From Mimachlamys varia (Eukaryota; Mollusca; Bivalvia; Pectinida; Pectinidae): a DNA stretch of 64,000 nt. Position numbers and translations under genes: made by a program. Of this stretch, positions 37,255 through 49,621 are shown one piece after another (the stretch's first letter is position 1; every line of letters starts with the position of its first letter). The stretch is taken from assembly GCA_947623455.1 (NCBI GenBank), contig OX392528.1, positions 50,486,322 to 50,550,321 on the forward strand, in the 5' to 3' direction. The notes beneath the pieces are model-generated. The model was given only the letters and a program-made list of their open reading frames with translations. It was not told the origin of the DNA and did not search any database.

Positions 37255-40172
37255 CTATCATGAAGTTCATTGATCCATGACACTCAACACGTGTAGAGGT
37301 AAAACACCTTAACTGATCCTTTATGAACCTTCAGAATAAAAATCTCGAAATGAAAATCATTGATCCATGAAAACAACCCTTACATAAAATTCCAAGGAAG
37401 GGACGTTAGAATGTCGGGACACATTAACCACTCGACCAACGCAATCTCCTGAAGTAAGAATCAATGGTCCATAACAATAAACAAGTGTAGTAATAATCAA
37501 CAGTCAGTGACAATAAAACCTGTCGTAATAACCCATAGTCCATCACAATAGTTATCTCAAGTAGTAAACACCTGTGGTAATGATACATGGTCCATAATAA
37601 TAAACACATTTAGTAAAAACCAATGGTCCGTGACAATCACAAATGTAGAAATAATCAATAGTCCATGACAATCAACACATGAAGAAATAATCATTAGCCC
37701 ATGACAATCAGCATATGTAGTAATAATAAATAGACTGTGGCAATAAATACCTGTAGTAATAATCAATGATCCATGACAATAAACACCTGTAGTAATAATC
37801 AATGGTCCGTGACAATAAACACCTGTAGTAATAATCAATGGTCCGTGACAATAAATACCTGTAGTAATAATCAATGATCCATGGCAATAAACACCTGCAG
37901 TAATAATCAATGGTCCGTGACAATAAACACCTATAGTGATAATCAATGGTCCGTGACAATAAATACATGTAGTAATAATCAATGGTCCGTGACAATAAAT
38001 ACCTGTAGTAATAATCAATGATCCATGACAATAAACACCTGTAGTAATAATCAATGGTCCGTGACAATAAACACCTGTAGTAATAATCAATGGTCCATGA
38101 CAATAAATACCTGTAGTAATAATCAATAGTCCGCTACAATAAACACCTGTAGTAATAATCAATGGTCCGTGACAATAAATACCTGTAGTAATAATCAATG
38201 ATCCATGACAATAAACACCTGTAGTAATAATCAATGGTCCATGACAATAAATACCTGTAGTAATAATCAATAGTCCATGACAATAAATACCTGTAGTAAT
38301 AATCAATGATCCATGACAATAAACACCTGTAGTAATAATCAATGGTCCATGACAATAAATACCTGTAGTAATAATCAATAGTCTATGACAATAAATACCT
38401 GTAGTAATAATCAATGATCCATGACAATAAATACCTGTAGTAATAATCAATGGTCCGTGACAATAAACACCTATAGTAATAATCAATAGTCCATGACAAT
38501 AAATACCTGTAGTAATAATCAATGATCCATGACAATAAATACCTGTAGTAATAATCAATAGTCCATGACAATAAATATATGTAGTAATAATCAATGGTCC
38601 GTGACAATAAATACCTGTAGTAATAATCAATGATCCATGACAATAAACACCTGTAGTAATAATCAATAGTCCATGACAATAAATACCTGTAGTAATAATC
38701 AATGGTCCGTGACAATAAATACCTGTAGTAATAATCAATGATCCATGACAATAAATACCTGTAGTAATAATCAATAGTCCATGACAATAAATATATGTAG
38801 TAATAATCAATGGTCCGTGACAATAAATACCTGTAGTAATAATCAATGATCCATGACAATAAACACCTGTAGTAATAATCAATGGTCCGTGACAATAAAC
38901 ACCTGTAGTAATAATCAATGATCCATGACAATAAACACATGTAGTAATAATCAATGGTCCGTAACAATAAATACCTGTAGTAATAATCAATGGTCCATGA
39001 CAATAAATACCTGTAGTAATAATCAATGGTCCGTAACAATAAATACCTGTAGTAATAATCAATGGTCCGTGACAATAAATACCTGTAGTAATAATCAATG
39101 ATCCATGACAATAAACACCTGTAGTAATAATCAATGGTCCGTGACAATAAACACCTGTAGTAATAATCAATGGTCCGTGACAATAAACATATGTAGTAAT
39201 AATCAATGGTCCGTAACAATAAACACCTGTAATAATTATAAATAGTCCATGACGATAACAACTTTAGTAATAATCAATGGTCCGTAACAATAAACACCTG
39301 TTATAATAATAAATAGTCCATGACAATCAATATATTTAGTAATGATCAATGATCCATGACAATAAACACATGTAGTAATAATCAGTGATCCGTGACAATT
39401 AACACCTGTAGTAATAATCAATGGTCCATCACAATATACACCTGTAGTAATAATCAATGGTCCATCACAATATACACCTGTAGTAATAATCAATGGTCCA
39501 TCACAATATACACCTGTAGTAATAATCAATAGTCCATGAGGATAACACCTGTAGAATATTCAATTATCCATGACAATAAACACAAGTAGTAATAATCAAT
39601 GGTCCGTGACAATAAACACCTGTAGTAATAATCAATGGTCCATGACAATAAACACATGTAGTTATAATCAATAGTCCGCTACAATAAACAACTGTAGAAT
39701 ACTCAATGGTCCATGACAATAAATACCTGTAGTAATAATCAATGATCCATGACAATAAACACATGTAGTAATAATCAATGGTTCGTGACAATAAACACCT
39801 GTAGTAATAATCAATGGTCCGTGACAATAAACACCTGTAGTAATAACCAATGGTCCATCACAATATACACCTGTAGTAATAACCAATGGTCCATGACAAT
39901 AAATACCTGTAGTAATAATCAATGATCCATGACAATAAAGACATGTAGTAGTAATCAATGGTCCGTGACAATAAACACCTGTAGTAATAATCAATGGTCC
40001 GTGACAATAAACACCTGTAGTAATAACCAATGGTCCATCACAATATACACCTGTAGTAATAACCAATGGTCCATCACAATATACACCTGTAGTAATAATC
40101 AATAGTCCATGAGGATAACACCTGTAGAATACTCAATGGCCCATGACAATAAACACATGTAGTAATAATCAA
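37255..40172. repeat. Minisatellite, 36-bp unit, about 80 copies
   Basis: Unit such as CACCTGTAGTAATAATCAAT followed by GGTCCGTGACAATAAA. The core 37730-40170 is well ordered; 37255-37730 holds diverged units. Higher-order periods are visible: 216 bp (six units, ATATATGTAGTAATAATC at 38575 and 38791) and 180 bp (five units, 39852 and 40032). Because 36 is a multiple of three, long frames are open on the minus strand (549 codons at 37557-39206, units reading IITTGVYCHGPL), but they are interrupted, lack a credible start and change frame at indels. The array starts 1.2 kb upstream of the EGF-ligand exon at 36019. Confidence 0.95.
37395..37445 (-). mobile_element. Fragment of the Leu/Ser-like SINE at the edge of the 36-bp minisatellite
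   Basis: Minus strand TTGGTCGAGTGGTTAATGTG and TCCCGACATTCTAACGTC match the head of the SINE at 45800-46032. Confidence 0.5.
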
Positions 40173-41630
40173 TGGAAAAAGAATAACTTGATACTTACAG
40201 CGTGGTCGACAAACAATTCTAAACCGTGCACTTCATCGGCAAGGATACTCGTGTATACATTGTAATGAGTGAAATACACCGATTTCACCAGTTACCAAGC
40301 TCTCATAAGGTATAGATAAAAATATTAATATCATATTTTTAATAAAACGAATGAGTTATTGATGGAGAATAGCCCAGAGTACCCAGACCTAGCGACTTCC
40401 TCAATAAGGCCTCAAATCAACAACCTAGCCTTGACAATGGACAATGCTAATTGTGTATTTTCCAAAAAGAATAATAATGTTCGTTTGACTAATTCAAATT
40501 ACAAGACCTGAATTTTTTTTAACATACAATTGAGCATTTATCAAACATGTATTTTAAGACAAATACGTTAAAGTTATTTGTTTCTAATTTCGTGACAATT
40601 ACTGTCAATATAGCATTTTATACAAAAGCTTTTTCAACTCCAAGGAACATTATTTATTCTTTAAGAGGCGCATACTTAGATCATATCTAATTTACTGTAA
40701 TCAGAGAGGAAAGCAAAACTACATGTATACTCACATTATTCAGCCACCGATGTCCTTTACAGCATAAACAGGTAATTGGACGTAAATGAAAGAAAAATGT
40801 GATGTTGGTTTTTGACAGTTAGTGGTTTCAAAATAGCATAAAGGTAGTTAATGACGTCATATTTATTAACAACTTTTAGACGCTAATTTACAATGTTTTT
40901 GATTTGTGAAGAACACAATATCGACATCGTCAGAGCCAGAAGAATAAGCCGAGAAAAACCCCAACAATTCAAATATTGGAAATATAGCGTCAGAAAAAAA
41001 TCAGCAGTAAATATTTTTTTATCGAAACCTGCAAACGGATGAAATAAAAATCAATATCGATAATGACATCTTGATCAAAAAATTACCTTAGCAACCACAC
41101 CTTTTGTTTTTGCTATTAGGCATTTAATACAAAAGTTGAGGACAATAAAGAAGTTTCTATAAATGGAAGATATCATTAAAGATGTTTAAGCAATCGAATA
41201 CACATATATATAACAGTCGTGTTGACAGGAGTACCTGGTTGTTGTCGTTTAATAGCATTATAAACCATAAAAAGGCTAGTCTGTGTATTTTAGTGTAATC
41301 AAGTGAAAAGAGTCGATCTTGAAATAGGTGAAAAACGGAAGAAATATGATTATAAAGAAAGTACAGTTAAACCACATAGCTGTTGTGGCATCAAGATCAA
41401 AATAGTCTTACTTACTTTTAATGACAAGATAGTTCCGAAACTGAAATCATAAAAAATGAAAGAGGTTAAGGCAAAAAGATAACAAAACAAAAAACAAAAC
41501 AAAACAAAAACACAAAAAGCACACGTTTATTTTTAAATAAACAAGTGGTTAAGAAGTTATGCATTTACAAAAACGATGGTTTCCCGAAATGATCTAAAAG
41601 AAAAAAACCCATTCAGCTACGAGACAATAA
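40173..41630. other. AT-rich spacer between two minisatellites
   Basis: No open frames of note. Contains an (AAAAC)n tract near 41490-41515. Confidence 0.5.
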
Positions 41631-41810
41631 CAAATTGTCAAAGAACTACAATTTGGTCTTAAAATCGAGAAACTATACCAAAACACGAACCAATGAAATA
41701 TTACATTGATACCATTAAATGTCTACACGAAAAACGATCTGGCGTTTTGGAAGGTTAAATGTCTTCTGCTTCATTGTTGAAAGCCATAAAGTAAATCTGA
41801 TTAATTCGAA
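41630..41810 (-). repeat. Main dispersed repeat, diverged copy
   Basis: Heavily mutated: TTAAAATCGAGAAACTATAC, GTCTTCTGCTTCATTG and AGTAAATCTGATT still align with the family. Confidence 0.4.
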
Positions 41811-41984
41811 GTATTGTCAAACTAAATTGTAAACATCCAAAGAAATCCATGAAGCTTCTGATATAGTATTCCTCAACAACATGTATATTAGATTTATAAA
41901 CTATGACATCTCAATGACAAAAAGCATGCTATTTCTAGCAAACTCTTTGATATTGAAAGAAAAATAAGAGTTGTCAACATCTTC

Positions 41985-43636
41985 AGTTCGGATGTGGGGA
42001 TGTCACCACAAATACGGGGAAATTTCACACAGGAGAACAGAAATATCTATGGGTTGAGAAGTAGTGATCTCATCATAAACAAGGGGAAACTTCACACAGG
42101 AAAACAGAAATAAACGTAGGTTGGGATATGGGGATGTCACCACAAATACGGGTAAAATTCACACTGGAAAACAGTAGTATCCAACGTTTAGGAAGTAGTG
42201 AAGTCACCAGAAAGAAGGGGAAACTTCACACAGGAAAACAGTAGTATCCATACGTTAGGAAGTAGAGAAGTCACCAGAAAGAAGGGAAACTTCACACAGG
42301 AAAACAGTAGTATCCATACGTTAGGAAGTAGTGAAGTCACCAGAAAGAAGGGGAAACTTCACACAGGAAAACAGTAGTATCCATACGTAAGGAAGTAGAG
42401 AAGTCACCAGAAAGAAGGGGAAACTTCACACAGGAAAACAGTAGTATCCATACGTTAGGAAGTAGTGAAGTCACCAGAAAGAAGGGGAAACTTCACACAG
42501 GAAAACAGTGGCATCCATAGGTTAGGAAGTAGTGAAGTCACCAAAAATAAGGGAAACTTCACACAGGAAAACAGTAGTATCCATACGTTAGGAAGTAGTG
42601 AAGTCACCAGAAAGAAGGGGAAACTTCACACAGGAAAACAGTAGCATCCATAGGTTAGGAAGTAGAGAAGTCACCAAATATAAGGAAAAACTTCACACAG
42701 GATAACAGTAGCATCCATAGGTTAGGAAGTAGGGATGTCACCAAAAATAAGGGGAAACTTCACACAGGAAAACAGTAGTATCCATAGGTTAGGAAGTAGA
42801 GAAGTCACCAAATATAAGGAAAAACTTCACACAGGATAACAGTAGCATCCATAGGTTAGGAAGTAGGGATGTCACCAAAAATAAGGGGAAACTTCACACA
42901 GGAAAACAGTAGTATCCATAGGTTAGGAAGTAGAGAAGTCACCAAAAAGAAGGGGAAACTTCACACAGGAAAACAGTAGTATCCATAGGTTAGGAAGTAG
43001 TGAAGTCACCAAAAAGAAGGGGAAACTTCACACAGGAAAACAGTAGTATCAATAGGTAAAGAGTAGAGAAGTCACCAAAAATAAGGGAAACTTCACACAG
43101 GAAAACAGTAGTATCCATAGGTTAGGAAGTAGGGATGTCACCAAAAATAAGGGGAAACTTCACACAGGAAAACAGTAGTATCCATAGATTAGGAAGTAGA
43201 GAAGTCACCACAAATAAGGGGAAACTTCACACAGGAAAACAGTAGTATCCATAGGTTAGGAAGTAGAGAAGTCACCACAAATAAGGGGAAACTTCACACA
43301 GGAAAACAGTAGTATCCATAGGTTAGGAAGTAATGAATTCACCAAAAAGAAGGGGAAACTTCACACAGGATAACAGTAGCATCCATAGGTTTGGAAGTAG
43401 AGAAGTCACCAAATATAAGGGAAAACTTTACACAGGAAAACAGTAGTATCCATAGGTTTGGAAGTAGAGAAGTCACCAAATAAAAGGGGAAACCTCACAC
43501 AGGAAAACAGTAGTATCCATAGATTAGGAAGTAGTGAAGTCACCAAAAATACGGGGAAACTCCACACAGGAAAACAGTAGTATTCATAGGTTAGGAAGTA
43601 GAGATGTCACCATAAACAAAGGGAAAGTTCACGACA
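41985..43636. repeat. Minisatellite, 67-bp unit, about 24-25 copies
   Basis: Unit GGGGAAACTTCACACAGGAA + AACAGTAGTATCCATAGGTT + AGGAAGTAGAGAAGTCACCA + AAAATAA. Some units lack one G (66 bp). First units diverged (CGGGGAAATTTCACAC). Variant blocks such as AATATAAGGAAAAACTTC recur as pairs 135 bp apart (near 42676 and 42811), suggesting two-unit amplification. A SINE follows immediately. Confidence 0.95.
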
Positions 43637-43669
43637 GAAGAATAAGTTGAATAATATGGTATATTCAAT

Positions 43670-43990
43670 GACAGGATTGTTATCGAAGGGTTGCGAGTTC
43701 GAACCCCGGCACCGACATTTGTGCTGTATCCTTGAGCAAGATACTTTATTCCGCTTGTTCAAGTCTACTCAGCTGTGAATGAGCACGTGATTGGACAGTG
43801 CCAGAAATTGTACAATGTTAGCTACATTGTATGAGCGCCGAAATGGCAGCACCGGTTGTATGCTCCCCAGGGAGTTGAGAACGATATTGGCTGATTGCTA
43901 AGTTCCCTATAAACATGGATAATAATTTATGAACCGCTTCAAGACGATATATGGATTGTGATAAAGCAGTATATAAGATATTCGACTTAT
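43670..43990 (+). mobile_element. tRNA-derived SINE, same family as 10880-11216, damaged head
   Basis: B box GAGTTCGAACCC (43695-43706) is intact but no A box is recognisable, so the head is truncated or decayed. Body (TGAGCAAGATACTTTATTC, AATGGCAGCACCGGTTGTATG) and tail (TAATTTATGAACCGCTTC) match the other copy. It begins about 35 bases after the 67-bp minisatellite. Confidence 0.75.
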
Positions 43991-45800
43991 TAGTATTATC
44001 ATTAATAAGAAAAGGATTGGTTATGATTTTGAAGCCAGTCTCGGTAGGTCCTTCTCAATATATTACCGTGAATTATGAAACGAGAACTAGTAGGCCGGGA
44101 GAAGGTCCAAATTTGTTCCCAAAGGAATGTCTATTGTAATGATTGAAAACTTTCCCACGGACCTCAACAAAGCTTAGTCAACCGGGAAATCAGTCATTCT
44201 CATATTTCTATTCCAATTACCTTTCTGTCACAAATTAAAAAGTTCCTAAAATAATTTCCAATCCCATCTTTTTTCTATCGCAATTCTCCTTTTTTTTTTA
44301 AAAAAAGCAAGCCCTCGTAATAAGAAATGAAGCAATTCCCTAAGTGCCACATTCCATTTCTTGCACTCTAGTGTATATTTTCGTAATACGACTGTTACAG
44401 GGGTTTTACGCAATAAGTTAAGAAATTTTGCATTCCCACTTTTTGATCCCTAGCATCACTGAAGAGTCCTAGGAGGACGAAACAGCTGGATGATGCGGTT
44501 TAATTCATTTTGTCGGCATACTGGATCTATTACTAAATTCAAAAGTTGCAGCAAATGTGTGTTATACGTCAACTTTCTACACCGTTTTATTGATATGTTA
44601 GAAACATATTGCATGCAGTTACCGTCACCGCTTTGCATATAATCGTTGATACTATATATTCACTATCCACTTGGATGATAAACTAGATAAAATGTGACAG
44701 ATTTTGACTGAACATGACCATTCTGTTACAGGTCACTGTACAATGTATAGCTGTTATTTAGACGAATAACACAACTTACTACATCTAAATCAAATTAACT
44801 GTAATCGTGCTTACAATATAGTCTTTGTATCGATCGGGTTCAGATTGTTATACAGTAATACCCTATGTTATAGAATTAGACATTACCGCATACATATACA
44901 TACGAGTTACCTCCCTTACTGTTCAAACAAACGTCTATAATTCTACAACAGTGATTTTGATTTCACTATTTGATCTATGGTAAGGCATTTTGTTCTTATC
45001 AGATATACGGAATGTTACAATCCCGACGATACTCCAGTACCACAGCCCCCGGGCCTATACTGGATCTTTACGCTACAATTTATTTACCAATCATTCTGCA
45101 GGCAGACAATTTGTCATTTTGTTCTTACATTTATGTCATTAACAGTATTGGCTGATGGAGATTTGATCAACCTGCGGGAGGGGCGCTAAATGTCGAGGGT
45201 CGGGCTAGCGTTATAGTAGAATAAAGCCTCATCTCATTGTAACGAAATGTCACATTCTGTCTGACCGGCAGCTAGCTATCGCACTGCTGAACTGAAAGGA
45301 ATTCTTTGATTAACAAGATACCTGATGCTATATTAACACATATAACATTAGTATTTACATTGGCAGAGAATCACATATCTGACTAACTAAAATAAAGTCG
45401 GCACTTCAGGAACGCACCAAGTTATCCTACACAGGGAAGAAAAAACCAGTAAGACAAACAGCATAATAAAAAAATCCAAGGGAGGGGGCACACACAGATA
45501 ATTGGAAATGTCTTGTTTGAACATAAATGTCTGTTTCTCAAAAAACAAATTATCGGAATGTTACGAAATTGGACTTAATTGCTACGCGATGTGTATTAAT
45601 TATACAAGCATTTTTTTAAAGTACATAGACTTTTCATCTTAAGATAAATCAGTGGTAGTCTTTACATCAGTAAAAACGTGTACTAACAGGCCGTATCTCC
45701 GTTATAACACTGGGTGTCTATCATAGTTTTCGTTTATACCTTCCGAACGGTGTTCATCAGTCGATGTAATGGGAAATTTGATGGGCTAAAATATAAGGCA
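43991..45800. other. No confident gene
   Basis: Short frames only. The segment 45000-45210 is somewhat GC-richer but lacks splice sites or motifs. Confidence 0.45.
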
Positions 45801-46032
45801 GCAAGGTTTGGTTTGGTTTATTTTGTTACGTCGTTTTAATTAACAATCACTGTCATTTAAGGGCGTGCCATGTTTTGGAGGTAGAGGAAAGCCGGAGTAC
45901 CCGGAAAAAACAACCGACCTACGGTCAGTACCTTGCAACTGCCCCAAGTTGGTTTCGAATTCGCAACCAAGAGATGGGGAGCTAGTGGTAGAATGTCGGG
46001 ACACCTTAACCACTCAGCCACCACGGCTAGAA
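45800..46032 (-). mobile_element. tRNA(Leu/Ser)-like SINE
   Basis: Minus strand head CCGTGGTGGCTGAGTGGTTA holds A box TGGCTGAGTGG (46020-46010); B box GCGAATTCGAAACC is at 45964-45951. The long A-B spacing fits a tRNA with a long variable arm. The 3' end is A-rich with a CCAAACC repeat. Confidence 0.7.
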
Positions 46033-46060
46033 TTTGCATTATCAACAAACTGGTTTCTTA

Positions 46061-46449
46061 ATATACGTAACTTTTGGCAAAACTTTAAGCGAAAATCAAG
46101 CCTAATAACTTTTTATATTTTATAGAATTGGTTAAGATAAACTGATATCATCAATATTCAAGATGCATTCTTGCACGGTTACCGGTACAGCAGCAGTTGA
46201 AGCTCGGTATTTTTAAACACACGTCCATTTTAAACTGTCATCTGACTTCGGCTTGTTGTTGAAGACGGCCCCACCTGAATTATTTTTAATTCTTTGAATT
46301 TTTCTGTCAAGAGTTTCTTGTTAGTTACCGCTCAGGTTTACTTCGTTTTAGGCTTATTTTTGCATGGTTATCAACTGGATTTTTTCCAGAATTTTTCAGA
46401 ATCACGCAAAAATTTCCCTGAAGTTCCGTACATTTTAATTATTGGGCCT
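46061..46449. mobile_element. Second copy of the TTAA MITE, one end truncated
   Basis: Reverse orientation relative to 49298-49621 with long shared interior (GCGAAAATCAAGCCTAATAA, TAGTTACCGCTCAGG, GGCTTATTTTTGCATGG). The right end TATTGGGCCT|TTAA is intact, the left end lacks the terminal AGGCCCAA and starts at TATACGTAAC after TTAA. It abuts a SINE on its left. Confidence 0.65.
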
Positions 46450-46477
46450 TTAATAATTATTCTGCAACTTTTGAATT

Positions 46478-46525
46478 TCTTATTTTTTTTTTTTTTATTT
46501 TTTTTTTTTTATTTTTTTTTTATTG
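46478..46525. repeat. Poly-T tract with interspersed A
   Basis: Nearly 50 bases of T with single A interruptions, next to the truncated TTAA MITE. It could be the A-tail of a reverse-oriented retroelement, but none is recognisable beside it. Confidence 0.7.
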
Positions 46526-47054
46526 TAATTCGATTTTGTATAGTTATAAGTTTGACACAAGAACTACTACATCATTGCTTCATTAATTCGTCTTGATTGA
46601 CTCCGTCAAAAGTCATTTGATCGACAACAAGTACATGTAACGTACGAAAATGCCTAAAAGATATCAACAAAATTTTCTCTCCGTCCAGTAAAATCATATT
46701 CAGCAAATCCTCAAAGTAAAACCGTTAACAAAGGAAAACGAAAATCGAATTACGTCTTTGTCAATTACAGTTTGAACTTTCAGACACCGAACGTTTAGTA
46801 CATTTCGTCCAGTAGAATATACAGAAATGAATTCGATTCATTTTGGAATTCCCAGGATACTGTAACTATTTCAGCAGATATATTGAAGCGCAGGTGAAAT
46901 TGGCCAGACTGTTAGATTTCTCACAGCTTAAAGTTTAAAACATCTGTACTGTTCTAGAAAGGCCAGGGTGGTATTCATTAGACTGTTTTATTGCTCAAGT
47001 ATGGCTTATGTGTTCAAATTGGCTTCAATCATATAACATGACCAGAAAGTCAAG

Positions 47055-47480
47055 TTTAAACATCATAAATGTTATTTTCCATAAGTGTATCTAAATGTCT
47101 TCCTGATTATTGACAAATCAAGATTGTTTATAAATCTATTATTGAGATAAACTGATACTAGTAGGGAAAGAAAGTAAGTGATTTTGAATGATGCCCCAGT
47201 TCCCACCTTGAGGCCATGACATTTACTTGGATCTGACCTAAAGTTTACATTTCGGGCGTCGTCGATAAAGCAGAAGACGCTCACTCTTCCGGAACATCCG
47301 GTCTTATTCTCTTGTACAATTGTCTCGATGTAAATATTTTCATTTGTTCATGTTTTGCCTCTGATTTTATAGATTTTGAGTTCGGATTACGATTTTTATG
47401 ACGTGCTGGTATTTTCTGATTTGTTTTTAAACATCAGAAATTTTATTTGACACCCCGAAGTATCTCTAAACGTCTTCCAG
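47055..47480 (+). repeat. Main dispersed repeat flanked by an 80-bp direct duplication
   Basis: Core at 47190-47420 (GATGCCCCAGTTCCCACC, TTCCGGAACATCCGGTC, ATAGATTTTGAGTTCGG). A segment at about 47082-47160 recurs at about 47455-47545 (ATGTCTTCC / ACGTCTTCC, TAAATCTATTATTGAGATA / TTAATCTATTACCGAGATA), so part of the unit is tandemly repeated. Confidence 0.6.
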
Positions 47481-47999
47481 AGTATTGAAAAAATAAGATT
47501 TTTCATTAATCTATTACCGAGATAGGAAACTGGTTTCTAGTATAAAATTTCAGTTTCAACATAAAAACATCTCCAGAATACGGATTCAGATCTTCATTGT
47601 TATTATATCGCTCTATATCAAAATGCATTAAAATAATAAAGGATTGTAAACGATATGTTAATAACATTCTATAATACTTTTGTGGTATATTTACATATAA
47701 AAAGTTTTTTTTCAGTCAGTCGAGTTTTTTCAACAGTAAGCTACAAAGTTCTATGATGACGTTGGCCCCCGGTATAAACAGATTCACCTTCCTTAATTGT
47801 TCAAGGATGTCCTATTGTAAAACTGAAATATACAAACACTAACTTAAATGTTTGATAACAAAAAATGGCCTTTACTAAACGGAATAGGGTAAATCACAAA
47901 TATGAAAAACTGTTTTTAAAATGAGCATAAGAAACAAAATGAAAAAATAGTTCTGAAAAAATTTGTGTCATCTAAACAAGCATTAAAGAATGCAATAGT

Positions 48000-48490
48000 T
48001 ACTTCGGTTCTCACTTAGAGGACTTGATGTTTACTTGGATGTGGCCAAGATTTACATGGGTGGTGACGTCGATGAAGCAGAAGACACTTTCTCTTCCGGA
48101 ACACCTGGGCCCGAATTCATGAAACCGTTTTCATGCTCAAGCATGGATTCTGTGCTCAAGCCAGCTTTCTTGAAACTCTCCTTAATCATGTTGAAGAGTC
48201 AAAAAGTCAATGTAAATGCTGAAAACAGTTTTTGGCTTCATCTCTCTTCAACTTTTTCCCAAAACTTTGACAAAGTTAGATTTTTTAAATAATATATGGC
48301 CAAAACAAGTCTTGAGCACGAAATCCATGCTTGAGCATGAGAACGGTTTCATGAATAAGGGCCCAGGTCTTATTATCTTGTACTTTTAAAATGGTATTCA
48401 TGTAGACCTTTCATTTTTTCGTATTTTGCCCTAGTTTTATCGATTTTAAGTTCGGATTTAGTTTTGTTGACGCTACAGTATTCTTTATTC
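48000..48490 (+). repeat. Main dispersed repeat interrupted by a nested MITE
   Basis: Left part 48000-48106 (TGATGTTTACTTGGATGTGG, GCAGAAGACACTTTCTCTTC), MITE at 48107-48364, right part to about 48490 with TATCGATTTTAAGTTCGG. Removing the insertion restores the continuous family sequence at GGAACACCT/GGTCTTA. Confidence 0.75.
48107..48364. mobile_element. MITE (GGGCCC-ended, about 258 bp) nested in dispersed repeat
   Basis: Terminal inverted repeats of about 54 bp with few mismatches: left GGGCCCGAATTCATGAAACC, right (reverse complement) GGGCCCTTATTCATGAAACC, both continuing into TCATGCTCAAGCATGGAT. Flanks read CCTGG on the left and CCAGG on the right if the element is taken two bases shorter at each end, a possible 5-bp target duplication. 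No transposase frame. Confidence 0.75.
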
Positions 48491-48509
48491 TTTTAAAATC
48501 GTTTATTTA

Positions 48510-48662
48510 AGGATTAACTTGAATCTATTTGTTTATGTTATGGATGTATAACACAAAAAACGGAGTGTACTCTAAATAAACCGCGAAACGGTTTATGATG
48601 AAAGTACACTCCGTTGTTTTTGTTATTCCTCCATAACATGAAAGTTGATTCAAGTTAATCCT
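48510..48662. mobile_element. Fold-back MITE, 153 bp, TA-flanked
   Basis: Two arms of about 75 bp, AGGATTAACTTGAATC... and its reverse complement, meet near CCGCGAAACGG. The element is flanked by TA on both sides (48508-48509 and 48663-48664), as expected for Tc1/mariner-type insertion. It lies immediately beyond the dispersed repeat at 48000-48490. Confidence 0.7.
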
Positions 48663-49297
48663 TATAATTTAATCAAAACCCTGCAAAAATTTTCTTTATC
48701 GACATACAAAGATACAGAATATTTCTCAATGAGAAAAGATGACAGAAGCAAAGTAGGACAGTCTAAAACACTTACTATTGAAACTCCCATAACTTTACGA
48801 GAATCCTAAGCTCCCGCGAAAGGTGTGGCTAGGAAAACCAAGCTTTCTAGGTAATGGATATTTTGAAATAGGATAGAGTGTCACTTCCAAAACATTTAAC
48901 ATGACTTGTTTTCTTGGTCGATTTTATTTCCATATTTGTATCCAAAATCTCTCAAGCGGAAGTATATTTACGTCATCGGAAAACACCAAGCGAAAGGGAT
49001 AAATGTATTTGTCTGAACTGGAAGAGAAGCAAAGCTCCTGAATCCTTTCAAATATTTTATATTTGGGAGAAGCAACCAGGACGGAGGATGTCTTTTGTTT
49101 TGTGACCTCGTTTTGACGACTGCACGCGATGATATTATGATGTGTATATACACGTATATTATCTGATACAATCAAGGAAGTCAGTAACGGAATTCGTCCT
49201 ACGTCAAGAAATCTACACACTGATTCCACGAAACATATAAAGACGACATCCCGGAATCTAGCACACTCTATCTATATCAAGTTCTTGTCGTTGTTAA

Positions 49298-49621
49298 AGG
49301 CCCAATAAACAGAATGTACGTTACTTCAGGGATTTTTTTTAGTGATTCTGAAAAATTTAGGAAAAAAATCCAGTTGATAACCATGCAAAAATAAGCCTAA
49401 AACGAAGTAAACCTGAGCGGTAACTAACAAGAAACTCTTCACAGAAAATGGACGCATGTTTACAAATACCGAGTTTCAACTGCTCCTGTACTGGTAACCG
49501 CGTAAGAATTCATGTTGAATATTGCTGATATTCGTTAATCTTAACTAAATCTATAAATATAAAAAGTTATTAGGTTTGATTTTCGCTTCAAGTTTTGCCA
49601 AAGGTTACGTATATTGGGCCT
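49298..49621. mobile_element. TTAA-flanked MITE, 324 bp (piggyBac-type target site)
   Basis: Ends AGGCCCAATA and TATTGGGCCT are inverted repeats directly flanked by TTAA (49294-49297 and 49622-49625). The subterminal TACGTTAC/GTAACGTA is also inverted. Known: TTAA duplication is the hallmark of piggyBac-superfamily insertion. No coding capacity. A second copy in the opposite orientation lies at 46061-46449. Confidence 0.7.

Noticed and set aside
37708..38103. Alternative frames (LLSWTIDYYYR units) in the 36-bp array as a Tyr-rich repeat protein
   Set aside because: Frame shifts between copies, no signal peptide, overlaps another open frame of the same repeat.
41985..43636. Possible CRISPR array because of regularly spaced near-identical units
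   Set aside because: The whole 67-bp unit is repeated, with no unique spacers, and the DNA is eukaryotic.
48035..48292. 85-codon frame
   Set aside because: Runs from the dispersed repeat into the nested MITE.
48924..49229. 101-codon minus frame and overlapping 63-codon plus frame
   Set aside because: Lies between two mobile elements, no splice sites, no domain; strand cannot be decided.
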